From Gammaproteobacteria bacterium MedPE (GTDB lineage: Bacteria; Pseudomonadota; Gammaproteobacteria; Enterobacterales; Psychrobiaceae), in the NCBI GenBank assembly GCA_001874365.1, contig MPDF01000002.1, forward strand, positions 1-64,000: DNA of 64,000 nt. The letters are read 5' to 3'. The notes under the pieces are model-generated. The model was given only the letters and a program-made list of their open reading frames with translations, made no database searches and was not told the origin of the DNA. Shown piece by piece: positions 55,122 through 64,000 of this stretch. The translations under genes and the position numbers were made by a program. The stretch's first letter is position 1. Each line of letters opens with the position of its first letter.

Positions 55122-56393
55122 TTATTTTTTCGGTTTTGCTTGCTTCATTGAGTCGAAGAACTCGTCGTTTGTCTTAGTCATGGCTAAGCGATCAATTAAG
55201 AATTCAGCCGCATCAACTTCACCCATAGGATGAACAATCTTACGTAGGATCCAGTTTTTCTGTAGCTCAGCTGGTACTGTTAATAATTCTTCGCGACGTG
55301 TACCTGAACGAGTAATGTCGATTGCTGGGTAAACACGCTTCTCTGAAATCTTGCGACTCAAGTGAAGCTCCATGTTACCAGTACCTTTAAATTCTTCGTA
55401 GATAACTTCATCCATCTTAGAACCAGTGTCTACTAGTGCTGTTGCAATGATAGTTAAGCTGCCGCCTTCTTCGATATTACGTGCAGCACCAAAGAAGCGT
55501 TTTGGACGATGTAATGCGTTGGCATCAACACCACCGGTCAGTACTTTACCAGACGATGGAATTACCGTGTTGTAGGCACGAGCTAGACGCGTGATAGAGT
55601 CTAATAAGATAACAACGTCTTTCTTGTGCTCAGCGATACTTTTCGCTTTTTCGATAACCATTTCAGCGACCTGTACGTGGCGGCTTGCTGGCTCGTCAAA
55701 TGTCGATGCAACAACTTCACCATTCACTAGGCGACGCATCTCGGTAACTTCTTCAGGACGCTCATCGATAAGTAATACCATTAAATGAGCTTCAGGATTA
55801 TTGGTTGCAATTGATTGTGCAATTGACTGAAGTAACATTGTTTTACCAGCTTTAGGCGGTGCAACAATAAGACCACGTTGACCTTTACCAATTGGCGCCG
55901 CTAAATCGATAATACGGGCTGTTAAATCTTCAGTACTGCCATTACCACGTTCTAAACGAAAACGTTCGTTCGGGTGAATAGCTGTTAAGTTTTCAAATAA
56001 AATCTTGTTACGCGAGTTTTCTGGCGTATCAAAGTTAACTTCACGTACTTTTAATAATGCAAAGTAACGCTCACCGTCTTTCGGTGGGCGAATTTTACCA
56101 GCGATTGTATCACCAGTACGTAAGCTGAAACGACGGATCTGGCTAGGAGATACGTAAATATCATCTGGGCCAGCTAAGTATGAAGCGTCTGCACTTCGTA
56201 AGAAGCCAAAGCCATCTTGTAGAATTTCTAAAACACCGTCACCAAAGATATCTTCACCGCCTTTAGCGTGTGATTTTAAAATAGCGAATATAATGTCTTG
56301 TTTACGTGCACGGGCAATATGATCGATGCCCATAGATTGTGCAATTTCGAAAAGCTCAGGAATTGACTTTTGCTTTAATTCAGTAAGATTCAT
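55122..56393 (-). CDS. rho: Transcription termination factor Rho
   Basis: 423 residues (E. coli 419). RNA-binding domain ([20 protein letters not shown]), Q-loop and Walker A ([20 protein letters not shown]), Walker B ([17 protein letters not shown]), arginine-finger/R-loop ([20 protein letters not shown]). It is separated from trxA by 207 bp. E. coli Rho represses its own leader; the leader here is an analogous length but I see no specific signature. Confidence 0.97.
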   Translation of the reverse strand: MNLTELKQKSIPELFEIAQSMGIDHIARARKQDIIFAILKSHAKGGEDIFGDGVLEILQDGFGFLRSADASYLAGPDDIYVSPSQIRRFSLRTGDTIAGKIRPPKDGERYFALLKVREVNFDTPENSRNKILFENLTAIHPNERFRLERGNGSTEDLTARIIDLAAPIGKGQRGLIVAPPKAGKTMLLQSIAQSIATNNPEAHLMVLLIDERPEEVTEMRRLVNGEVVASTFDEPASRHVQVAEMVIEKAKSIAEHKKDVVILLDSITRLARAYNTVIPSSGKVLTGGVDANALHRPKRFFGAARNIEEGGSLTIIATALVDTGSKMDEVIYEEFKGTGNMELHLSRKISEKRVYPAIDITRSGTRREELLTVPAELQKNWILRKIVHPMGEVDAAEFLIDRLAMTKTNDEFFDSMKQAKPKK

Positions 56394-56533
56394 AGTTAGA
56401 GGGGTCTGTTGTTAAGTCGTTAAACTTTGTTTGTGTTAGTTGGATTATCTGTGTGTCTAATGGATATTTTTCGACAGGCGCGATATTAAATCGCTCAATA
56501 AATTAGCACTAAAACTACGTAGGGTAAAGTATT

Positions 56534-56564
56534 AAAAGGCATATTCGTTAAAAATATGCCTTTT
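56534..56564 (-). terminator. Probable terminator of trxA
   Basis: AAAAGGCATATT and AATATGCCTTTT (56534-56545, 56553-56564) form a hairpin read on the minus strand, beyond the trxA stop, with a moderate T tail. Confidence 0.6.
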
Positions 56565-56600
56565 ATAGAGGGTAAACCACAATAATGTGATAATTGACGC

Positions 56601-56927
56601 CTAGCTGTTTGTGTCAAGAAACTCAATTAATTGCGTTTTTGAAAGAGCGCCAACTTTAGTTGCTGCAACGTTACCATCTTTAAATAATAGTAATGTTGGG
56701 ATACCACGGATACCGTATTTAGGTGCAGTTTCAGTATTTTGATCAACGTTTAATTTACCAATGGTAACTTTATCGCCGTATTCTTTGGCAACTTCTTCAA
56801 GGATTGGCGCAATCATTTTACAAGGTCCGCACCACTCAGCCCAAAAATCAACAAGTACAGGACGACCTGCATTGATCACTTCTTGCTCAAAATTAGCATC
56901 TGTTAGCTGAATAATAGTGTCGCTCAT
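56601..56927 (-). CDS. trxA: Thioredoxin TrxA
   Basis: 108 residues from the ATG at 56927, which has GGAG upstream (a longer frame to 56978 is not thioredoxin). Cytosolic disulfide reductant. Active site W-C33-G-P-C36 in [11 protein letters not shown]; cis-Pro loop in [11 protein letters not shown]. Downstream is rho, as in E. coli. The MITE-like element begins just upstream. Confidence 0.97.
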   Translation of the reverse strand: MSDTIIQLTDANFEQEVINAGRPVLVDFWAEWCGPCKMIAPILEEVAKEYGDKVTIGKLNVDQNTETAPKYGIRGIPTLLLFKDGNVAATKVGALSKTQLIEFLDTNS

Positions 56928-56969
56928 GGTTTTCTCCGTAGATTTTATTGTGTGGGGATTGTCCCCGTA

Positions 56970-57238
56970 TATACCCAAGCCACCTCAAGATGCTAGTTAT
57001 CAGCAAGTCGTGAAGCGTGCCAAGAGCAAGGCATAAGATGCGCGGTTAGGTTGTTCCTAATAAGTAGCTTATAACGCCGCTATTGGTCGCTTATCGGCTT
57101 GCCCTACGGGAGGCTGGGTAGAAAGCGATTACTGCGTTATGATTTTTAATCAGGGAATAACCATTAATTATAAATCATGCCTTGTACTCGCATCCTACCC
57201 AGCCTCTGAAACCTGCATCTTGAAGTAGCTTGGGTATA
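56970..57238. mobile_element. 269-bp MITE-like element with terminal inverted repeats
   Basis: The left end TATACCCAAGCCACCTCAAG and the right end form 24-bp terminal repeats: 56970-56993 and 57215-57238, 22 of 24 positions complementary. Inside, AGGCTGGGTAG (57110s) and CTACCCAGCCT (57190s) make a second inverted repeat. There is no coding capacity. TATACCCAAGC-ended elements are common in marine gammaproteobacteria. It lies between trxA and rhlB and probably folds into a long stem. Confidence 0.75.
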
Positions 57239-57337
57239 CTTGCAAATATGAGGGTAATGAATTAAGACTTCAACCCCTATTGCTATTTTTTTACGATCGA
57301 GGCGTTTTTTTGTGAGAAGACCTGATATGCTAGCGTC

Positions 57338-58630
57338 ATGAAAAATACTCACTTAACAGAAACGACGTTTGCACAGTTTGATCTTGTGCCATCGTTAAAA
57401 ACCGCCCTAGATGGTGTCGGTTACACGCAATGTACACCTATTCAAGCCAAGTCGTTACCAATTTTAATGTCTAATAAAGACATTGCGGGTCAAGCCCAAA
57501 CTGGTACTGGTAAAACACTGGCTTTTTTAGTTGCTACCTTTAATCATTTACTGAAGAACCCAATTGAGCATGAGCGTAAAGCAAATCAAATTCGTTCATT
57601 AATCATGGCGCCAACGCGTGAGTTAGCGATTCAAATTTATAATGATGCTAAGCCACTTGCTGAAAAAACTGGATTAAAACTAGCATTGGTTTATGGCGGT
57701 GACGGTTATGACAAGCAAATCAGTGATCTTGAAAAAGGCGCTGATATTGTTATTGCAACCACTGGTCGATTGATTGATTTCATGAAGCAAGGCCATATTG
57801 ATTTACGTAGCGTACAAGCTGCTGTATTAGATGAAGCCGATCGCATGTTTGATTTGGGCTTTATTAAAGATATCCGTTATATCTTTAGACGTATGCCGCC
57901 GGCGACAGAGCGCTTGAATATGCTGTTCTCTGCGACGCTTTCATTTAAAGTACGCGAATTAGCGTATGACAACATGAACGAGCCAGAACATATAGAAATT
58001 GAGCCAACACAGAAAACCTCCACTAATGTTCAAGAAGAAATCTTCTACCCTGCTAATGACGACAAAATTCCATTACTGTTAACACTGCTTGAAGAAGAAT
58101 GGCCAGATAAAGCCATTGTATTTGCCAACATGAAACACAAATGTGAAGAAGTTTGGGGCTATTTAGTGGCTGATGGTCATCGCGCTGGTTTGTTAACAGG
58201 TGATGTGCCGCAAAAGAAACGTTTAAAGATCTTAGAGCAGTTTACCAAAGGTGATATCGATATTTTAGTGGCAACAGACGTTGCTGCACGTGGTTTACAT
58301 ATTTCTGATGTGACTTACGTATTTAACTTTGATTTACCTGATGATGCGCAAGATTATGTGCACCGTATTGGTCGTACTGGTCGTGCTGGAGCTACAGGAC
58401 ATTCAATTAGTTTCGCCTGTGAGCAGTTTGCATTGAACTTGCCTGCCATTGAAGAGTATATTTCTCATCAAATTCCAGTGAGTAATTATGAGAAAGAAGC
58501 GTTATTGACTGATATTGCACCGCCAAAGCGCATTGCACGAAAGCCACGCGATGAAGGTAACAAAGGATTTAAAAAGCGCCATAACGGGCCTAGCAAGCAG
58601 CACAGTAACGATAGACATCGTCATCGTTAA
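57338..58630 (+). CDS. rhlB: ATP-dependent RNA helicase RhlB
   Basis: 430 residues (E. coli 421). DEAD-box helicase of the RNA degradosome. Motifs: [101 protein letters not shown]. The gene stands between trxA and gppA, as in E. coli. The ATG follows a weak ribosome site; a terminator hairpin follows. Confidence 0.96.
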   Translation: MKNTHLTETTFAQFDLVPSLKTALDGVGYTQCTPIQAKSLPILMSNKDIAGQAQTGTGKTLAFLVATFNHLLKNPIEHERKANQIRSLIMAPTRELAIQIYNDAKPLAEKTGLKLALVYGGDGYDKQISDLEKGADIVIATTGRLIDFMKQGHIDLRSVQAAVLDEADRMFDLGFIKDIRYIFRRMPPATERLNMLFSATLSFKVRELAYDNMNEPEHIEIEPTQKTSTNVQEEIFYPANDDKIPLLLTLLEEEWPDKAIVFANMKHKCEEVWGYLVADGHRAGLLTGDVPQKKRLKILEQFTKGDIDILVATDVAARGLHISDVTYVFNFDLPDDAQDYVHRIGRTGRAGATGHSISFACEQFALNLPAIEEYISHQIPVSNYEKEALLTDIAPPKRIARKPRDEGNKGFKKRHNGPSKQHSNDRHRHR

Positions 58631-58650
58631 GCTTAACAGTTGAAATTAAT

Positions 58651-58677
58651 AAAGGGTCGTTTTACGGCCCTTTTCGT
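58651..58677 (+). terminator. Terminator after rhlB
   Basis: AAAGGGTCG (58651-58659) pairs with CGGCCCTTT (58665-58673) with one G-T pair, followed by T residues. Confidence 0.75.
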
Positions 58678-58715
58678 TAGCAGAATATAAGCATAATTTA
58701 GAAGAAGGATTTTCC

Positions 58716-60167
58716 TTGTCTGTTATAAATAATACCTATGCAGTTATTGATCTCGGATCAAATAGCTTTCACATGATGGTGGTCGAACAAATTTCAGGTT
58801 CGCCACGAGTCATCTCTAAAGTAAAAAGAAAGGTTCGTTTAGCCTCTGGACTCGACGAAAATAACGTACTGAGTCTTGAAGCGATGGAACGTGGTTGGCA
58901 ATGCTTAGCTTGGTTTGGTGAGCATTTGTCAGCGCTCAATATTGATCACGTTAAAGTCGTTGCAACGGCAACGTTACGATTAGCTGTTAACGCGAATGAG
59001 TTTTGTATTCGTGGCAATCAGCTTTTAGGCACCAAGATTAATATTATTAGTGGCGAACAAGAAGCGGCATTGATTTACCACGGGATGGCCGTCACAAGTA
59101 ACGGAAGTGGTAAGCGTCTGATTATCGATATTGGCGGCGCTAGTACTGAACTTATTTTGGGTAATAATACGACGCCATTGGTGCTTAATAGTTTGAACAT
59201 GGGGTGTGTGACTTGGCTCGAACGCTATTTTGGCAATAATTTATTGTCCAGTAATAACTTTAATAACGCGATTAGTGCTGCTAAGGCGGTCATTGAACCC
59301 GTAAAGTCCGATTATTTAAATCATACTTGGCAATTGACTTTGGGAGCTTCTGGCTCTGTCCAAGCTGTTCAAGAAGTATTGGTGGCTCAAGGGTTAAATG
59401 AAGAAGTTACCCTGGATAAACTATATAACTTACGTACTCAATGCATCGAGCTTGGGCATCAAGATAAATTATCTATTAAGGGCTTAAAAGAAGATAGGCG
59501 CGTTGTTTTCGTCAGCGGTTTGTGTATTTTAATTGCCTTATTTGAAGATTTTAATATCGCCACCATGCTCGCATCTGGTGGGGCGCTGCGTGAAGGGGTT
59601 ATTCATCAACTGACTAATCAACCATTAACTAAAAATATTTGTCTTGCTGCCTGTCAGTCTATTAGTCAACGATTTCAAATTAACGAGCAACAGGCAACAC
59701 AAGTTGCTAAAGTCGCTTTAATATTTGCCAATGAACTCGCTATTGACGAATCACTATTACCACTGCTTGAATATGCGGCATTGTTGCATGAGCTCGGTGT
59801 CAGTGTTGACTACATTGATGCTCCAAAGCACGGCTATTATTTGTTGACACATTTGCCGTTGGCAGGATTTAGCAAGCAACAAAAACTTTTGTTGGCGGCT
59901 TTGGTTGGTAACTATAAAGGTGAAATTGATGTTGCGCTGGTTGAAAACCAAGGCTGTTGTAACTCCGAGCAAGCTCAAGAAATGTTACTTTGTCTAAGGC
60001 TTGCTGTGATTTGTGTTGGGCGCTATCAAGCACCACGTTGTGATGGTATTTCGTTAAACCGTTTAGGCGACGTTATTGCTGTTCAGGTCACTCAATTGGT
60101 TGAACAATCTTCACCGTTACTTATGACACAGCTCGCACAAGAAATTGAAATTAACCCATTAATGTAA
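58716..60167 (+). CDS. gppA: Guanosine-5-triphosphate,3-diphosphate pyrophosphatase / exopolyphosphatase GppA
   Basis: 483 residues. ASKHA-fold phosphatase turning pppGpp into ppGpp. N-terminal AVIDLGSNSFHMMVVEQ; LIIDIGGASTELILG; C-terminal HD-like helical domain (LLPLLEYAALLHELGVSVDYI and SKQQKLLLAALVGNYKG). The start is TTG, with AAGGA 7 nt upstream; there is no ATG. It is after rhlB, as in E. coli. The 3-prime end overlaps the convergent SDR gene by 9 bp. Confidence 0.94.
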   Translation: MSVINNTYAVIDLGSNSFHMMVVEQISGSPRVISKVKRKVRLASGLDENNVLSLEAMERGWQCLAWFGEHLSALNIDHVKVVATATLRLAVNANEFCIRGNQLLGTKINIISGEQEAALIYHGMAVTSNGSGKRLIIDIGGASTELILGNNTTPLVLNSLNMGCVTWLERYFGNNLLSSNNFNNAISAAKAVIEPVKSDYLNHTWQLTLGASGSVQAVQEVLVAQGLNEEVTLDKLYNLRTQCIELGHQDKLSIKGLKEDRRVVFVSGLCILIALFEDFNIATMLASGGALREGVIHQLTNQPLTKNICLAACQSISQRFQINEQQATQVAKVALIFANELAIDESLLPLLEYAALLHELGVSVDYIDAPKHGYYLLTHLPLAGFSKQQKLLLAALVGNYKGEIDVALVENQGCCNSEQAQEMLLCLRLAVICVGRYQAPRCDGISLNRLGDVIAVQVTQLVEQSSPLLMTQLAQEIEINPLM

Positions 60168-60959
60168 AGACAGCCAAGTTAATAAGTCTGGAAATTTATA
60201 TTGATAGTTCAGGTGTCTTGCGGTTGCCTGCCCATCGATGTGTTTACTCGGTTGGTTGTTGCTTGAGAAAGCAGGTGGCGTTAAGTTGAGCTGCTGTGCA
60301 GCCTGTGTGTAAAACTCATAGCGACTTGGGTGAGATGGTGCGCAGGCAATAAAGCTTTGTTGCCATTGTTGTTGGTTGATTATTTGACTAATTAAACCAA
60401 TCACGTCTTCTTTTGCAACGAGGTTTACTGGAGCTTGCGGGTTATCAACCGCTGTTTTTCCTGCTAAAAAACGACCGGGATGACGCTCGCCGCTAATCAG
60501 GCCTGCAAGCTTAATGATTGTTGCTTTATACTCGGATGCATCGCGTGCCATTGCCTCAAATGAAACCATCGCTTTAGCCGATTCAGATACCGGCATCATG
60601 GTGGTCATTTCATTGACTATTCCTTCATTATTCCCCCAAACCGAAGTCGAGCTGGTAAACAGTACTTTACGAAATTTTTTTCTGATAGCTAATTGGTGCA
60701 GTGTTTGTAATTGCTCAAGATAGTGCTCGGGATTTTTTCTTTGTGGCGCAATTGTAATAATCATTACATCAAAACTGTCATTTATAGACGCTAAACTTGC
60801 ATCATCATCAGTATTTAAGTGAATAATCGGTAATATCTTATTACTGATTTTTTCACGACTAGTTGTAGTAGCTGTTACTTGATGACCTTGATTTATCAGG
60901 CTTTTGGCTAATGGTAAACCGAGCCAACCGCTGCCAATAATAAGTATGTTTTGAGTCAC
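60159..60959 (-). CDS. NAD(P)-binding protein of the extended SDR type (YeeZ-like)
   Basis: 266 residues. N-terminal dinucleotide motif NILIIGSGWLGLPLAKSLINQGH (as IGSGWLGLPLA), then VLFTSSTSVWG and KLAGLISGERHPGRFLAG. This is the extended short-chain dehydrogenase pattern of the E. coli YeeZ group, which often lacks a clear substrate. Active Tyr/Lys pair is not evident. It converges with gppA and is divergent from argC across 243 bp. Confidence 0.85.
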   Translation of the reverse strand: MTQNILIIGSGWLGLPLAKSLINQGHQVTATTTSREKISNKILPIIHLNTDDDASLASINDSFDVMIITIAPQRKNPEHYLEQLQTLHQLAIRKKFRKVLFTSSTSVWGNNEGIVNEMTTMMPVSESAKAMVSFEAMARDASEYKATIIKLAGLISGERHPGRFLAGKTAVDNPQAPVNLVAKEDVIGLISQIINQQQWQQSFIACAPSHPSRYEFYTQAAQQLNLTPPAFSSNNQPSKHIDGQATARHLNYQYKFPDLLTWLSLH

Positions 60960-60971
60960 TAGATAAAATCC

Positions 60972-61010
60972 TTAAAATAATTATGCAATAAAGTTGAATA
61001 ATTATTTTGC
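60972..61010. promoter_or_regulatory. Tandem ARG boxes (ArgR operator)
   Basis: Two 18-bp sites, 60972-60989 and 60993-61010, separated by exactly 3 bp, the canonical ArgR hexamer spacing. The second has a perfect left half (TGAAT) and AATT centre; the first a good right half. They overlap the -35 region of the argC promoter. Confidence 0.7.
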
Positions 61011-61021
61011 TTGGTTATACT
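60995..61021 (+). promoter_or_regulatory. argC promoter
   Basis: -35-like TTGAAT at 60994-60999 and -10 TATACT at 61016-61021 with a 16-bp spacer. It is overlapped by the downstream ARG box, a typical repressor position. Confidence 0.6.
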
Positions 61022-61102
61022 GAATGTGTTGGCAATATTGCCTTGATTAATGATGAACACTGGCAATGAACCAATATATCTCTCAAACGAAGTATACCCT
61101 TA

Positions 61103-61144
61103 ACCGACGACGATAAGCAGCATTGTTTATGTCGTCGGTCTTTT
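61103..61144 (+). other. Hairpin in the argC 5-prime leader
   Basis: ACCGACGAC (61103-61111) and GTCGTCGGT (61131-61139) form a 9-bp perfect stem followed by CTTTT, about 60 bp before argC. It is a candidate attenuator or RNA stability hairpin; the T tract is short. Confidence 0.5.
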
Positions 61145-61202
61145 CTGCTGACTCCTCCGTCTAAATTAAATTTTAAATCGAATGTAAAGTGAATCTATTA
61201 AT

Positions 61203-62204
61203 ATGATTAATATAGCAATTATTGGTGCTAGTGGTTATACAGGTGCACAGATGTGTCAACTGATAGAACAGCATGAACAACTGAATCTTACTGGTATCTA
61301 TGTCTCTGAAAACAGCTTGGATAAAGGAAAGAATATTAATGCGCTTTATCCGCATTTAGCTCATGAAGTTTCAGCGACGTTAACGCCGTTAACTGATAAA
61401 TCATTTTCTGATATTTATGCAAACAATCAGGCCGTCGTATTAGCCACAAGTCATGAAGTTAGTCACGATATAGCTGCGCAGTTTTTGAATGCCGGACTTA
61501 GTGTTTTTGATTTATCTGGCGCATTTCGCTTTAAGGATGGCAAATATATTAGTCAATATTATGGTTTTGAACATCAATATCCTCATCTACTGAAACAAGC
61601 TGAATATGGACTCGCAGAATGGTCAAGTGAGCAAATTAAATCATCTAAATTAATCGCTGTGCCGGGCTGTTATCCAACAGCATCCTTGTTGGCGTTGAAG
61701 CCTTTACAAGTGGCCCGCTTTCTTGATGATAAACAATGGCCAGTAATTAATGCGGTTAGTGGTGTAACAGGAGCGGGGCGTAAAGCATCGATGACGAATA
61801 GTTTTTGTGAAGTGAGCTTAATGCCATATGGCGTGTTAGAGCATCGTCACCAACCGGAGATCGCGACTCAATTAGGAACTCAAGTTATTTTCACGCCGCA
61901 TCTAGGAAACTTCAAGCGAGGCATTTTGGCGACGATCACCGCTAAGTTAAAAGTGGGCGTGACGCAACAAGACATTGCTAACGCATTTGACTGCTACCGT
62001 GATTCCACTCATGTACGTTTACGTGGTGATGTGTGGCCTAAAATTGATGACGTTGCTAATACTCCGTATTGCGATATCGCATGGAAGTATGATGCAGCCA
62101 GTGGCCATATTGTCATTGCCAGTGCGATTGATAACTTATTAAAAGGTGCTGCTGGTCAAGGCCTACAGTGTATTGAAATTCATTTTGGATTAGAGGCTAA
62201 CTAA
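61203..62204 (+). CDS. argC: N-acetyl-gamma-glutamyl-phosphate reductase ArgC
   Basis: 333 residues (E. coli 334). Third arginine step, NADPH-dependent. NAD fold [18 protein letters not shown]; catalytic C156 in [25 protein letters not shown] active-site His. It starts the arg operon; argB follows by 2 bp. Confidence 0.97.
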   Translation: MINIAIIGASGYTGAQMCQLIEQHEQLNLTGIYVSENSLDKGKNINALYPHLAHEVSATLTPLTDKSFSDIYANNQAVVLATSHEVSHDIAAQFLNAGLSVFDLSGAFRFKDGKYISQYYGFEHQYPHLLKQAEYGLAEWSSEQIKSSKLIAVPGCYPTASLLALKPLQVARFLDDKQWPVINAVSGVTGAGRKASMTNSFCEVSLMPYGVLEHRHQPEIATQLGTQVIFTPHLGNFKRGILATITAKLKVGVTQQDIANAFDCYRDSTHVRLRGDVWPKIDDVANTPYCDIAWKYDAASGHIVIASAIDNLLKGAAGQGLQCIEIHFGLEAN

Positions 62205-62206
62205 CC

Positions 62207-62986
62207 ATGCAACCATTGGTCATTAAAGTTGGCGGTGCATTACTCGATTCAGTTAATGAAAAAGCCCAACTATTTCAAACAATCGCTTCTCTGGTGAATC
62301 AAGGCGTTGCTGTTGTACTCGTTCATGGTGGTGGCTGTCTGGTTGATGATTGGATAGCTGCCATGGGATTTACTAATGAAAAGTTGGATGGCTTACGAGT
62401 CACGCCAAAATCACAAGTTAACGTTGTTGCTGGGGCATTGGCTGGTGCGGCGAATAAATTATTAGTGGCCAATGCCAAGCAACATGATGTGAAAGCAGTT
62501 GGCCTGAGTTTATGTGATGGTGGGTTGGTCAATGCTGAATATGTTGATGACAGATTAGGGCAAGTTGGTCAGTGTCGTGTCGGTGAGCCTACATTGTTAA
62601 ATTCACTACTAGCTGATGGCTATACACCACTTATTGGCTCGATAGCTGATGACGGTGAAGGTCGTTTACTTAACGTAAATGCCGATCAAGCAGCACAAGT
62701 TATTGCACAGCTAATTGGGGGGAAACTGATTTTGTTGTCGGATGTTCCCGGCGTATTAGACGGTAATAAAGAACTCATCGATAAATTATCACCACTGCGC
62801 GCCCAACAGTTGATTGCACAAGGTGTGATTGCTGGCGGTATGAAGGTGAAAGTAAATACAGCATTTAACACTGCGACGACCTTGCAAGACTCAATTGTTA
62901 TCGCAAGTTGGAAACAACCACAGGATTTAATGGCGTTTGCTGCAGGCAACACCTGCGGCACTTTAATTAAACCTGAACAGAAATAG
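62207..62986 (+). CDS. argB: Acetylglutamate kinase ArgB
   Basis: 259 residues (E. coli 258). Phosphorylates N-acetylglutamate. Amino-acid kinase fold with KVGGALLDS, VLVHGGGCLVDDWI, NVNADQAAQVIAQLIGGKLILLSDVPGVLDG (as NVNADQAAQVIA and LLSDVPGVLDG), and GGMKVKVNTA. Two bp after argC; argF starts within 15 bp. Confidence 0.96.
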   Translation: MQPLVIKVGGALLDSVNEKAQLFQTIASLVNQGVAVVLVHGGGCLVDDWIAAMGFTNEKLDGLRVTPKSQVNVVAGALAGAANKLLVANAKQHDVKAVGLSLCDGGLVNAEYVDDRLGQVGQCRVGEPTLLNSLLADGYTPLIGSIADDGEGRLLNVNADQAAQVIAQLIGGKLILLSDVPGVLDGNKELIDKLSPLRAQQLIAQGVIAGGMKVKVNTAFNTATTLQDSIVIASWKQPQDLMAFAAGNTCGTLIKPEQK

Positions 62987-63001
62987 GATTTGGCACAAAC
63001 C

Positions 63002-63919
63002 ATGAAGAAATTAGAACACTTTTTAAGTATTAAAGATTTATCGCAGGAACAGTTTTTGGCCCTTATTTCGTTGGCAAAGGATGTTAAAACTAATCCTAAA
63101 AATTATAGCCAGACGCTAGCGGGAAAGAGCATTGTGACCTTGTATGAAAAGCAAAGTTTACGTACTCGCGTTACTTTTGATATTGGTATCGCGAAACTAG
63201 GCGGCCATAGTGTTTATTTAGACCAAAATAACGGCGCTTTAGGAAAACGAGAGTCTGTTAGCGACTTTGCTAAAAATATTTCATGCTGGGCTGACGGCAT
63301 TGTTGCACGAACATTCAGTCATCAAACCTGTGAGGAATTAGCACAAGCAGGCAGTGTTCCTGTCGTAAATTCATTGAGCGATATGTATCACCCTTGTCAG
63401 GGATTGGCTGACTTTTTAAGTATCGCTGAAAAATTTGACGATCTCAGTCAGATTAAAGTGGCTTACATTGGTGATGGTAATAACGTGACGCACTCGTTGA
63501 TGTTTGCTGCGGCTGTGTGCGGTAGTGATATGGTGGTTGTGTGTCCGCAAGGTTGCTTCCCTGATGGTCAGGTTGTACTTGAGGCGCAAGCGATTGCGCA
63601 AGCTCACGGTGGCAGTTTAACGTTGAGTGTCGATCCTCAAGCCGCAAAAAATGCTGACGCTATCTACACTGATACGTGGATTTCGATGGGAGATGATATT
63701 AGTTACGACGATATCAAAGATAAATTCGCACCCTATCAAGTAAATCAGGCGATGATGAATGAACTCAATATTGGTTATTTCATGCATTGCCAACCTGCTC
63801 ATATTGATCAAGAAGTCACACAGGAGGTCTTTGACGGTAAGCAATCGTTAGTATTGCGTCAGGCTGAAAATAGAATGCATGCTCAAAACGCGGTGTTAAT
63901 AACACTGCTTGGTGAGTAA
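63002..63919 (+). CDS. argF: Ornithine carbamoyltransferase ArgF
   Basis: 305 residues from the ATG at 63002; a TTG at 62990 is unlikely (its ribosome site would be only about 1 nt away). Carbamoyl-phosphate and ornithine to citrulline. Carbamoyl-P motif S52-L-R-T-R56 (QSLRTRVTFD instead of STRTR), HPCQGLADFL, DTWISMGDD; the ornithine loop is FMHCQPAH, with Gln in place of the usual Leu of HCLPA, a variant that the marine Shewanella-Colwellia group often shares. It is followed, after 47 bp, by argH. Confidence 0.92.
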   Translation: MKKLEHFLSIKDLSQEQFLALISLAKDVKTNPKNYSQTLAGKSIVTLYEKQSLRTRVTFDIGIAKLGGHSVYLDQNNGALGKRESVSDFAKNISCWADGIVARTFSHQTCEELAQAGSVPVVNSLSDMYHPCQGLADFLSIAEKFDDLSQIKVAYIGDGNNVTHSLMFAAAVCGSDMVVVCPQGCFPDGQVVLEAQAIAQAHGGSLTLSVDPQAAKNADAIYTDTWISMGDDISYDDIKDKFAPYQVNQAMMNELNIGYFMHCQPAHIDQEVTQEVFDGKQSLVLRQAENRMHAQNAVLITLLGE

Positions 63920-63966
63920 AGAATTAATAAGTAATAGCAATAGTTAGCAATTTAAGAGGAATAGTC

Positions 63967-64000
63967 ATGGCGGCATTATGGGGTGGCAGATTCACCGAAG
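63967..64000 (+). CDS. argH: Argininosuccinate lyase ArgH (first 11 codons; truncated by the window edge)
   Basis: The frame reads MAALWGGRFTE, which matches the N-terminus of ArgH (E. coli MALWGGRFT). The ATG has AGAGGA 7 nt upstream. It directly follows argF, with no argG in between. Only 34 bp are inside the window. Confidence 0.75.
   Translation, partial: MAALWGGRFTE

Noticed and set aside
57164-57352. 62-residue minus-strand ORF overlapping the MITE-like element and the rhlB start
   Set aside because: It lies across the element's nested inverted repeat, has no family resemblance and no useful ribosome site; it is a by-product of the repeat.

Overview
The window is a gene-dense chromosomal segment of a gammaproteobacterium. 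Modest GC, gene content and synteny point to the marine Alteromonadales (a Colwelliaceae- or Thalassotalea-like genome is my inference). Several blocks keep the order known from Escherichia coli or its marine relatives: nfuA-comF/bioH, greB/ompR-envZ, ilv leader-ilvGM..DA next to yifB/comM, yihG/dsbA/srkA, leuABCD, trxA/rhlB/gppA near rho, and argCBF followed by argH. I saw no rRNA, tRNA, CRISPR array, prophage or intact transposase gene.

Layout. 1-6.8 kb: sthA, a His-rich ZnuD-like TonB receptor behind a Zur-type palindrome, a DUF3718 secreted protein, an ECF-like sigma factor, a DUF4240 protein and a LysR regulator. 7-12.3 kb: isocitrate lyase, then creBCD without creA. 12.3-18.4 kb: nfuA, a small membrane protein, comF, bioH, a pair made of a mini flagellar-axial-like protein and a SprA-type putative metalloprotease, and tex. 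18.5-21.7 kb: two TetR modules (tetR-gst, and tetR divergent from a secreted metallo-beta-lactamase-fold hydrolase), each with a visible candidate operator. 21.7-28.1 kb: greB, ompR-envZ, a peroxiredoxin-glutaredoxin hybrid behind an OxyR-like site, a CBS protein, rhlE and a double VOC protein. 28.1-32.8 kb: one 1560-residue sensor kinase with four periplasmic binding-protein-like domains.

32.9-40.3 kb is one long minus-strand operon: ilv leader peptide and attenuator, ilvG, ilvM, ilvD, ilvA, then an alanine/serine-glyoxylate-type aminotransferase and a short Bacillus/cyanobacterium-like DapB homologue with an altered active-site motif. 40.5-46.5 kb: comM, ridA, lysR, yihG, dsbA (with an unusual CPSC active site), srkA and a DUF3630 protein. 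46.5-49.3 kb: a four-PAS protein with degenerate GGDEF and EAL domains. 49.3-54.2 kb: leuABCD behind a leucine-codon attenuator. 54.3-60.9 kb: msrB, a small secreted basic protein, rho, trxA, a 269-bp MITE-like element, rhlB, gppA and an SDR protein. 61.2-64 kb: argC-argB-argF and the first codons of argH, behind two tandem ARG boxes.

The main themes are branched-chain amino acid and arginine biosynthesis under classical control (two translation-coupled attenuators and ArgR), redox and stress functions (SthA, DsbA, TrxA, MsrB, peroxiredoxin hybrid, NfuA), and sensing and signalling (OmpR/EnvZ, CreBC, the four-domain kinase, the degenerate c-di-GMP-type protein). The best candidates for undescribed biology are the aminotransferase/DapB-like pair at the end of the ilv operon, the four-domain kinase, and the mini-axial protein/metalloprotease pair.
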